This document shows positions 8,613 to 15,152 of a DNA stretch of 15,157 bases, piece by piece. A program made the translations under genes and the position numbers. Source of the DNA: Ectocarpus siliculosus (Eukaryota > Sar > Phaeophyceae > Ectocarpales > Ectocarpaceae); the NCBI GenBank assembly GCA_000310025.1, contig FN648769.1, positions 1-15,157 on the forward strand, read 5' to 3'. The notes below the pieces were generated by a model. The model worked only from the letters and a program-made list of their open reading frames with translations, searched no databases and was not told the origin of the DNA. Numbering within the stretch: position 1 is the stretch's first letter; every line of letters starts with the position of its first letter.

Positions 8613-8930
8613 TTACTGTTGTATTATTGCTCGTGGCCTAGGATCATTTAATCTAAGTATTGGATTTTGGATGAGGCCTCCAGCTCCGGCCTGTGGTCCC
8701 ACCCATACTTTCCTTGTCCCGTCTTCTTCGCGACCACTGACCTGGAGCGTGGTTGAGCCCCAAACTTTCGTATATTCAGCTATGGGATTAAACCGGCGTA
8801 CGGGGGGGGCATACGCTGCAAAGGCGGCTCCCAATGCCAGAGACAACGGCTCCTCGTGGAAAGCCGTATAGTTCGCCGCCCCCCCGCCGTGTGAAGGACG
8901 GCCCAATGTTTTGTAGTTCTTCACCACCAT
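8613..8930 (-). CDS. Unrecognised 105-codon frame ending in the 71-bp repeat
   Basis: Starts at an ATG in fair context (CCGATGG) on the minus strand and reads a balanced composition, including LALGAAFAAYAPPVRRFNPI and EYTKVWGSTTLQVSGREEDG. It then enters the second copy of the 71-bp repeat and stops at its outer edge. The first repeat copy is open in the same frame (the copies are 348 bp, a multiple of three, apart) and leads toward the broken remnant at 7977-8257. One decayed minus-strand gene carrying an internal duplication is possible. A chance open frame is nearly as likely. No family is recognised. Confidence 0.22.
   Translation of the reverse strand: MVVKNYKTLGRPSHGGGAANYTAFHEEPLSLALGAAFAAYAPPVRRFNPIAEYTKVWGSTTLQVSGREEDGTRKVWVGPQAGAGGLIQNPILRLNDPRPRAIIQQ
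8616..8686. repeat. 71-bp direct repeat, copy 2
   Basis: Second copy of the repeat at 8268-8338, with a single substitution. It is followed by CCGGCCTGTGGTCCCAC, which corresponds with indels to the flank of copy 1; similarity is then lost. Confidence 0.95.
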
Positions 8931-10306
8931 CGGTTCCGGTCTCTAACCCCCATCGGCACATCTCCTTTCGCGCTAAGCCGGGCGTGGGTATGGTCAAAGC
9001 CCTCCTTGCCCTGAAATGTTGCATGGAAAAAGAGGGCTGGTCGGCAGGCCACAGTTGCGCCTGAAGAGCCACCGTATCCTGGGCCGCAGCGCTTCAACAT
9101 CCACTGCTATCATCATCGAGCACCGCAGACGCAAGCTGGCGGAGGATAAGCTCCACGCCACAGCTTGGCCCGCGTGGATGTAGCCCGCTATGGCTCTGAC
9201 TGCACAAATGTCCCTAGCGGTGATCCCGACTAACAGCTGCAGTGCTGGTGGTGAATGTGAGGCTCGTGTTCACCGTCGGACTGGCACCAAAGGTTCTGAG
9301 CCCCGACGTAGAGTTAAAGTCGTCCCCTCTGCCAAGTTGCTCGTTACACGCCATGTTCAACTTACAGAAAGAGTCCTTGGAGAGCGACACGGCGGCAGAT
9401 TGTTTTGCCCACGTGGTGCCGGAAGAACAAAACAGGCAACCGGGCGACTTCCACGCACGTGACATAATGCCCCGATCTTGTCACCTTCCCCGGAGAATCG
9501 ACCAAGTAATCAACCTACCGCCTTGTTCCGGGAGGCGTGAATCCAACCGATGCCGTTCAAGCAAAGCGCGCATCAGACCACATCAGTGACGACGACAACG
9601 GTGTTTTGCTCCCCGCGGTTGGGGGATGTCCTCTGGCAATCCTCAACACAAGTTCGTCCGTGTGCGCCCGAATGATGTTAGACGCCCTTTCGACCGCATG
9701 CGCTAATATATGCACGGACGGGGGCCACCCCGCCAACAGGTGCACTCTGCACCAACACGGGAAACCCGCATACGGGCGGGTATCCATCTACAGACATAAG
9801 TGTATGGGTCAAGAGGAACATGACTTCTGACTTCGCACGCAATCATCGCCCAGTCAGGATATCGCCAACTCTTGAGGATGCCCAAGCCAAACAACACTCC
9901 GACCTCTGCCATGTGCGCGACCTCGACGGAGCGGGCTGTCGCTAGTTGTACACGGGGGACAACCTGCAAATTGTGCATGGTGAAATTGTGCATGGTGCGG
10001 TTCGTCGCCACCCGCAATTGAAGGAGTCTACTACCGACTGGATGCCGGCGTCGAACAGGACTCGGTGCGTCGGAGATGATTCGGGAGTGGTTGGCGGTTC
10101 AAAGACGGCGCATACACCGGCGAGCCATGTCTGCATGCGGTGACGGTTCGAGCATCCACGGTGCTCCCTTTGGTGGCATCGTGCCGCCCAGGCCAGTCTT
10201 TCGATGTGGCGACTGGGGCGAGGCAGGTCGGGCGTACTGTGTACACAGTGCATGTATACCCGAGATATCATGATCACCAACGAGTTTCAGATGAGCAGGT
10301 TTCGGG
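8931..10306. other. Gene-poor stretch with undecidable open frames
   Basis: Frames of 65-115 codons overlap on both strands. At 9214-9465 (minus) there is a Ser/Thr/Cys-rich frame and at 9242-9589 (plus) a Glu/Asp/Arg-containing frame over the same DNA. Neither has a domain or start context that decides between them. The only clear structure is a 15-bp tandem duplication at 9968-9997. Confidence 0.35.
9968..9997. repeat. Perfect tandem duplication of AAATTGTGCATGGTG
   Basis: Two adjacent identical 15-bp copies in otherwise unique sequence, probably a recent slippage event. Confidence 0.95.
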
Positions 10307-10543
10307 GCAAATGAATGCCGAAACGATGCAACTATCCAGACTGGAGCAAACAAACCATGCCCAGGAAAAGACACGCGCAACGCAGCGCCGGGCCCACTAC
10401 TACCTACGACGACGGAGTCGTTGTTCCTACGTGAGGGAGTAGGCCGCACTGCTATTGCGGGTGCGCCTGTGCAGTGTGCGTTAATCGATGGGAAAGGTTC
10501 GGGGCCTTCGCCCGATTTATGTATTTCCTAGCATAGGGTGCTA
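10307..10543 (+). repeat. ~236-bp tandem monomer, copy 1 (interrupted at its right end by a MITE)
   Basis: Shares long blocks with the two downstream copies: CGATGCAACTATCCAG at 10324, CGCAACGCAGCGCCGGGCCC, GTGAGGGAGTAGGCCGCACT, and GCAGTGTGCGTTAATCGATG. Its first ~17 bp are diverged. The TA that begins the next monomer is duplicated around the MITE at 10544-10747. Without the insertion, the spacing to copy 2 is 235 bp, matching the 236-bp spacing of copies 2 and 3. Confidence 0.9.
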
Positions 10544-10567
10544 CAGATGGCGCCCGCACTTAAGAAC
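10544..10567. repeat. Left terminal inverted repeat of the 204-bp MITE
   Basis: Twenty-four bases, perfectly complementary to 10724-10747. The core CCCGCACTTAAGAA is shared with the ends of the large element at 12740-14554. Confidence 0.93.
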
Positions 10568-10723
10568 ATCTTAATTTGCGTGAGGCTGGGGTTCTTAGTT
10601 GCCTGTTGAGGCTGCGAATGGCCATTATATAGGTTTTAGTGTGAGGTTCTTAACGGGGACCACTAAAATACGCTCATGTTCATGAGTTTTGGATTTTTTG
10701 AGCCTCATGTTCTTAACAGGTAG

Positions 10724-10747
10724 GTTCTTAAGTGCGGGCGCCATCTG
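10724..10747. repeat. Right terminal inverted repeat of the 204-bp MITE
   Basis: Perfect reverse complement of the left end, followed by the duplicated TA and the start of tandem monomer 2. Confidence 0.93.
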
Positions 10748-10749
10748 TA

Positions 10750-10985
10750 AGGCAATCGTCGGTACGATGCAACTATCCAGGCTGGGAGCCGAGAAAACAT
10801 GGCACAGCACAGACACTCGTAACGCAGCGCCGGGCCCACTACTACTTGCAACAATGGAGCTATTGTTCCTAGGTGAGGGAGTAGGCCGCACTGCTATTGC
10901 GGGTGCGCCTGTGCAGTGTGCGTTAATCGATGGGAAAGATTCGGAACCCGCGCCCGATTTATGTATTTCCGGGCATCGGATGCTA
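10750..10985 (+). repeat. ~236-bp tandem monomer, copy 2
   Basis: Begins AGGCAATCGTCGGTACGATG. It is very similar to copy 3 over its first ~110 bp and to copy 1 over its middle and end (GGAGTAGGCCGCACTGCTAT). It ends with the intact TA junction at 10984-10985. Confidence 0.93.
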
Positions 10986-11226
10986 AGGCAATCGTCGGTA
11001 CGATGCAACTATCCAGGCTGGGAGCCGAGAAAACATGGCACAGCACAGACACTCGCAACGCAGCGCCGGGCCCACTACTACCTACGACAAACGGAGCTGT
11101 TGTTCCTACGTGAGGGAGTAGACCGCACTGCTGCTGCGTGTGCGCTTGTGCAGTGTGCGTCAATCGATGCTAAAAGTCGGGAAACCCGCGCCCGATGTAC
11201 ATAGAACTGCCGAGCATCAGGTGTTA
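10986..11226 (+). repeat. ~236-bp tandem monomer, copy 3
   Basis: Direct continuation of copy 2 with the same AGGCAATCGTCGGTACGATG start. The last ~60 bp are more diverged. It ends TGTTAAGGC, after which the sequence passes into the degenerate satellite. Confidence 0.9.
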
Positions 11227-12082
11227 AGGCACATGCCGCTGGGATACCTGAAACATTCGGGGGGAACCCCACACCGGTGAACCGACGAGCGGATGGATTG
11301 GCGGCAAGCACCGCACCATGTCTGGCTCTTGGCGAGCGCCTGGGCCGCGGCCGGATGTATAGCGACACAGCAATCAGATGTATAACCCCCGCTGACCTGC
11401 GTCAATTGAGATGACGGCAAGAACCGCCGCCATGTCTGGGAGCGGTCGGGTGCAGGGCAACACGGCAATCGGATGAACAGCCACTTCTGGCTGGCGTACA
11501 CGGGTCGACGACAAGCGCCGCCCAACATCGGACTATGTAGCGACGAGCGGCGGCCTAGCAGCCGGATGCATGGCACGTCTGTCCAACGGCCCCGCGCGTA
11601 GCAACCCCGATCTTGGTGTGCAGCGACCAACAGTCACGGCCTAGACTGAAGAAACCGGGGTCACAACGGTTGGAAGTCGGCTTACAGAGGCCGGGTGTCA
11701 ACACAGCGTTCGGAATTACGATTATTGCGATGGACAGCAAGCACCGTCACCACAACGGCTAGCAGCCGATTGTACACCTGGCAGCCCAGCACGGATGCAC
11801 AGCTACCTCCGACTTGCATATACAAAGTGAGGCATAGATCTACCGTAGTAGCGACCCACCGCTAGCTAGCGGTCGGATGTGTAGACTAACAACAACGCAG
11901 CACGACAGTACAGCAACTTCTGGCGTGCAAGATGGATTGACGGCAAACACCGTGCAACATTTATTTGCGGTCAGCACCGCAGCGATCCGAAGTATCGCAA
12001 CTTATTATTCGAATTGGGTAATGCACACGAGATACCGAACGCCTCGCAGCAACCAGAAGCACAGCAACTTCTGACTTGCATA

Positions 12083-12134
12083 CCGTATATGACACAAGAT
12101 AACACACCCCCTTGGCCGATTTTCAAAGCTCGAT
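12083..12134. repeat. Left inverted repeat of the 217-bp MITE
   Basis: Fifty-two bases; 50 are complementary to the right end. The mismatches fall in the TTGGCC/TGGACC segment. Confidence 0.93.
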
Positions 12135-12247
12135 TTCTCAACAGCAGGAAGAGTCACAGCGCCGAAAACGGCGGCGTTGGAACCGTCTTGTCGAGAGCTG
12201 TTCGAAAACGTATTGTTTCATTTATGCATCCTCTTCGTCGTGGAGTA

Positions 12248-12299
12248 ATCGAGCTTTGAAAATCGGTCCAGGGGGTGTGTTATCTTGTGTCATATACGG
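12248..12299. repeat. Right inverted repeat of the 217-bp MITE
   Basis: Counterpart of 12083-12134, ending GTGTCATATACGG before the flanking TA. Confidence 0.93.
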
Positions 12300-12739
12300 T
12301 AGATAGGTTGAGACGGGTGGCCAGCACCTTAATTTACCACATCTGGCTACGCCGAAAGCAATACTGTACGTCCATAGTCTACTATGCGAAGGAGGGCTGG
12401 AAGCGGCTCCCCTACTCCGGGTGTATGGCGACACCGCAATTGAATTGGGGCAACTGCTGACTCGCGTGATGAAAGCGGGGCGCATAGCAACACGGCAAGC
12501 AGAGTATAGCGACTTCTGACTTGCCCCAACGCCGGAGCAGTTGGAATCTAGCGACTTCGATTGTGCATAGACGAAGGCGTGTACGCGGGGTGTTCGAGCA
12601 ACACGGCAAGCATAACAGAGCGACTTGGCAACTCCGAATTGCCATAGACGGAGAGTGTAAGCGGGGTGGGCAGCAACACCGCATGCAGAGAATACCGACT
12701 GCTGACTGGCACCAACACCGTAGCAGGTGAGTTATTATA

Positions 12740-12762
12740 CAGAACCGGCCCGCACTTAAGAA
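12740..12762. repeat. Left terminal inverted repeat of the pogo-like element
   Basis: Perfect 23-bp complement of 14532-14554; it diverges at the next base. Confidence 0.95.
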
Positions 12763-12951
12763 TATGGACGTTAAGAATTTGAGCCTCAAAAAATCCAATT
12801 TTTAAGAACTTGCCTAAGAACACGTGCTCAGATCGGACCTGCTGTTAAGAATAAGAACCCCCAGTGAGGTGTACGACTGGTTCTACAGATAAGAACATAT
12901 ATGACGTGACGCGGTGGCGAGAGAAGAACATACACAGCAGGAGGAGGAGGT

Positions 12952-12962
12952 GGGGGGGGGGG
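12952..12962. repeat. G11 homopolymer after a GGA run
   Basis: Three to four GGA units at 12938-12950 run into eleven G residues, within the left noncoding part of the pogo-like element. Confidence 0.9.
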
Positions 12963-13157
12963 CGTTCCCAGGTTTTTGGGTAGTCGGTACCTACCTAGAC
13001 TTCCCTTTCTAGATTTTTTTAAGGGTTATAATCAGGGGTACATATGCTGTATACATCGTGCCCCTGTGCCAGCGCGGAGGGTTTTTTTGTTGATGTTTCA
13101 ATTTACTCGAAGCAGCGTGTGCAGCGTGCCACGAGTTACCTGCCGTGCAGGGGGATC

Positions 13158-13346
13158 ATGTCCCTGTCCAACCCCTTATCCCACGGGTTGTTGAAGGATC
13201 TTGGCAAACTCTCGGAGATGAAACAACGAGGACTGATTCTTGACCGTCACTTCGAGACGATCAAGGCACATGTGAAGGCGGTAAAGAGATGGACAAGTGG
13301 CTCGATCAGTCGGACAACATCGAGAGGTGGGAAACCGCGTCGCTGA
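13158..13346 (+). CDS. Short ORF with a SHOCT-like helix pair, N-terminal remnant in the transposon
   Basis: From an ATG at 13158 the frame reads 62 residues. Residues 10-36 (LLKDLGKLSEMKQRGLILDR, then HFETIKAH) resemble the short SHOCT-type pattern of two helices around a G-x-[IL] turn followed by an acidic or aromatic position. The frame then overlaps the transposase C-terminal frame, in another phase, from 13289. The likeliest explanation is that this is the first part of the original transposon protein, fused out of frame to its C-terminal part by an internal deletion between about 13241 (the upstream stop in the second frame) and 13289. A separate small gene is possible. The SHOCT resemblance is visual only. 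Confidence 0.35.
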   Translation: MSLSNPLSHGLLKDLGKLSEMKQRGLILDRHFETIKAHVKAVKRWTSGSISRTTSRGGKPRR

Positions 13347-14319
13347 CAGCTTCTGACCGGCGCGTACTGATCACTCAATGGACGGGAGCGGCCATGGCAA
13401 AACTCAACAGCAATCAGGGGTACCGACACCGCCTTTTCGAAAAGTGCGGGATGGCGATGACTGTGGACGGCTCAGGCGATGATCGAATCACCTTGGAGGG
13501 TTTGGACCAGCCGTACACCTTCGCAAACGATGAAGACTCCAGCGAGAACGAAGGAGGTTCGGAGGACGTCAGCGATGGGCCCGAGGGGCGGGAGGAGGAG
13601 GGCGCCGGAGGGCGCGAGCCGGTCGTCGGAGATGAGCGCAACGGTGCCAACAACGGGGAGGGCGTGGAGGACGCTGGATACAGCGATGAAGACGACGACG
13701 GTGAGTTTGATTGGCACTACATAGACTACAGCTTATTCATCTTTACCGTTGTTGATTGTCCTTTTTGTTCATTTTTCCTTGTGCTGTTTGGGATATTGCT
13801 GATATTCTGTTTCCGCGTCACGTCTACGAACACATGGTGTGCTTCAGTTGAGTAACGGCGATGACACCCGTACGTTCCTTCTCGTGTTTCACGGTACCCT
13901 TTGTCGCAGACATGTCTCAATCCCAGACCGACGAGCTAGCTCTTTTGGACGAGGACGACAGCATGGACCCAGACGACCCGGAGGACGAGACGCAGGGAAT
14001 GGAGATCCCGGCGGGCTTTCGCCTCCAAGAATCTACCCCCGCTGCTCTTGACAGATTGCTTTTGCAACGTGGAGTGCTTGTTAGGCTGGGCATGGGGTGG
14101 TTCGGTGGGTTGATCATTCAGCAATCTCCGCAGCGCCACCTGTACGACTACTGTGTGCAGCTGGAGGTAGACCACAGTACGCGCAAGATGAAGCTGCCCT
14201 TGGACAAGTACAGCGGAGATCCGGACGCGGCGATAGGCTCGTGGGTTTTGCTTGAGAGCGTCAGTAGGGCGGGAAGGGTACGCACCCCCAACGTCACTCT
14301 TGTGGACCAAGACGGTTGA
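13289..14319 (+). pseudogene. C-terminal part of a pogo-like transposase, two exons, N-terminal catalytic region missing
   Basis: Exon 1 runs 13289-13700 and exon 2 runs 13910-14319; joined they encode 273 residues from the ATG at 13289. Residues 1-70 contain RWETASLTASDRRVLITQW and FEKCGMAMTVDGSGDDRI. The latter matches the F-x-x-C/T-G-[IF] plus DGS-[ED]-D segment that follows the DDE domain in pogo/Tigger/jerky-type transposases. Residues about 75-170 are a very acidic linker (EDDDDM, DEDDSMDPDDPED). Residues about 190-255 resemble a Tudor/SH3-like beta-barrel, with a GWFGGLI turn, alternating hydrophobic strands and a closing GSWVLLE. In the family as I know it, such a C-terminal module can follow the transposase. 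The DDE triad and HTH are absent, and a TGA at 13241 closes the frame upstream. It lies within 12740-14554, supporting the assignment. The transposase link is inference from short motifs, context and TA/CAG ends. Confidence 0.65.
13701..13909 (+). other. 209-bp GT-AG intron in the transposase gene
   Basis: Donor GACG|GTGAGT at 13700/13701 and acceptor TTTGTCGCAG|ACATG at 13909/13910. A T-rich stretch lies inside. Splicing joins phase 1 to phase 1, rebuilds a GAC codon and fuses two acidic stretches in frame. Without splicing, exon 1 would run into the T-rich intron and give a false Phe/Leu-rich tail. Confidence 0.85.
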
Positions 14320-14531
14320 CAGTTACCCCATATGAGGGGGGTGTTTGCGGCATGAAACTCTGGGTCGAGTGCAGTTGAGAGTAGTGCACCAATTGAGCAT
14401 TCGATGATGACAAAAGAACAAGAACACACCTTTTCTGGAGAACTGGACGAGGAAATAAGAACTTAGCAAATAAGAACTTGTGCTCTGCTTGGGGCAGCCA
14501 ACAAGAAGCGAGCCTCGCTCCAAATAAGAGG

Positions 14532-14554
14532 TTCTTAAGTGCGGGCCGGTTCTG
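14532..14554. repeat. Right terminal inverted repeat of the pogo-like element
   Basis: Reverse complement of 12740-12762, followed by TA and then satellite sequence GCAACTCCGATTTTGCATAG. Confidence 0.95.
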
Positions 14555-15075
14555 TAGCAACTCCGATTTTGCATAGACGGAGGGGAAGTATAGCAACTAA
14601 CTTCTGACAGATAGATTGACGGCAAGCACCATGCATATCTGCCTATTTTGCGAGCGGGGTGTGTGTATAGCAACACAGCACCCGGAGTACAGGGCGCGCG
14701 TAGACGGGGGAATAGCAACACAGCAATTGGAATATCGTAACATCCAACTGGTCAAACCGACGGGCGGTAAGCACTGCGCTACGTCGCGCTAGCGCGCAGC
14801 AATGGGAAGTATAGCAACCTCTGACTTGCGTAACATCACAGAACGCGGAGTATTATAGCACTTCGATGTCTGCGACGGAGGGTGGGGAGTGGGGTGTATA
14901 CCAACACGGCAAGCGGAGTGTAACAACTGCTAGCTTATCCCCGTCGCGGCAGGTAGAGTATAGCAACTCGATGTCTGCGCCCATGGATGTTGTAGACGGG
15001 GTGTATGTCAACACGCAGCAATGCAGCAAGCAACTTCTGACTTGCGCAAATAGATTGACTACAAGGGTCTTGTAC
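14555..15075. repeat. Degenerate satellite array, right part
   Basis: Continues the motifs seen at 11227-12739: GACGGCAAGCACC at 14618, GGGCGGTAAGCACTG at 14762, TATAGCAACACAGCA at about 14667, GTATAGCAACCTCTGACTTG at about 14810, CAACACGGCAAGCGGAG at about 14902, and CTTCTGACTTGCGCAAATAG at about 15034. No gene is visible. Confidence 0.75.
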
Positions 15076-15089
15076 ATTATCGGCATTTT

Positions 15090-15152
15090 CACCATGGATG
15101 GAGTCTCCATGGAGTCTCCATGGTTATACCCAACCATGGAGACTCCATGGTG
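15090..15152. repeat. Long compound hairpin at the window edge
   Basis: A perfect 19-bp stem (15107-15125 with 15132-15150, CCATGGAGTCTCCATGGTT) closes on a 6-base loop ATACCC. Each arm is itself nearly palindromic, and an 11-bp unit GGAGTCTCCAT is tandemly repeated at 15100-15121. The sequence next to it is no longer satellite-like, so this could be the start of another foldback element that continues beyond the window. Confidence 0.9.

Larger units (their letters stand above)
10544..10747. mobile_element. 204-bp TA-flanked MITE of the pogo-like family
   Basis: Perfect 24-bp terminal inverted repeats start with CAGATGGCGCCCGCACTTAA. A TA lies immediately outside each end (10542-10543 and 10748-10749). 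The uninterrupted junction of copies 2 and 3 (GCTAAGGC at 10982-10989) is the empty site and contains a single TA, which establishes the insertion and its target duplication inside the window. There is no coding capacity. The interior has extra AAGAAC/GTTCTTA words at about 10591, 10646 and 10709. The right subterminal part is homologous in inverse orientation to the left end of the large element at 12740. TA target, CAG ends and shared termini place it as a nonautonomous relative of that element. Confidence 0.92.
12083..12299. mobile_element. 217-bp MITE with 52-bp terminal inverted repeats
   Basis: The left end starts CCGTATATGACACAAGATAA and the right end is its inverse. The 52-bp arms (12083-12134 and 12248-12299) differ at only two positions. 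TA flanks both sides (12081-12082 and 12300-12301). Removing the element and one TA rejoins satellite sequence (CTGACTTGCA-TA-GATAGGTTGA), comparable to CTTCTGACAGATAGATTGAC at 14600-14619. The 113-bp centre has no coding frame. The TA target suggests Tc1/mariner/pogo-superfamily mobilisation, but the ends are unrelated to the other two elements, so a different transposase is implied. Confidence 0.9.
11227..12739. repeat. Degenerate satellite array, left part (interrupted by a MITE)
   Basis: Recurring motifs in the same order and orientation: GACGGCAAGCACCG-like at about 11300, 11413, 11507, 11733 and 11939; TATAGCAACAC(A/G)GCAA-like at about 11363, 11449 and 12486; CTTCTGACTTGC-like at about 11484, 12069 and 12513. 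Spacing of the first motif suggests a unit of about 95-115 bp that has decayed. No reading frame here is credible. The same motifs resume beyond the large element at 14555. Confidence 0.75.
12740..14554 (+). mobile_element. Pogo-like DNA transposon, internally deleted (1,815 bp)
   Basis: Perfect 23-bp terminal inverted repeats (CAGAACCGGCCCGCACTTAA plus GAA) with TA immediately outside each end (12738-12739 and 14555-14556). Flanking satellite sequence rejoins across a single TA: GAGTTATTA-TA-GCAACTCCGA resembles the uninterrupted GAGTATTATAGCACTTCGAT at 14850. The left ~190 bp carry about seven TAAGAA(C) words (12757, 12771, 12803, 12815, 12846, 12852, 12890) and the right end has more at about 14456 and 14471; these are candidate transposase-binding sites. 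Inside are an N-terminal-type ORF at 13158 and a spliced transposase C-terminus at 13289-14319 in a different frame. A complete pogo/Tigger-type transposase has an HTH DNA-binding part and a DDE/D catalytic domain in several hundred residues; both are missing, so the element is not autonomous as it stands. Confidence 0.88.

Noticed and set aside
8215-8871. A 218-codon plus-strand frame containing an internal repeat
   Set aside because: The repetition only reflects the 71-bp DNA repeat, whose 348-bp offset is a multiple of three. Composition is Arg/Cys/Ser-rich without domain features.
10625-11204. Frames of 100-170 codons across the tandem monomers
   Set aside because: They run through the MITE and repeated DNA on both strands; similarity between them is repeat similarity, not protein conservation.
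13716-13855. Hydrophobic Phe/Leu-rich tail of the frame starting at 13289, looking like a membrane segment
   Set aside because: It is translation of the T-rich intron. The GTGAGT donor at 13701 and the CAG acceptor at 13909 restore a continuous acidic frame.
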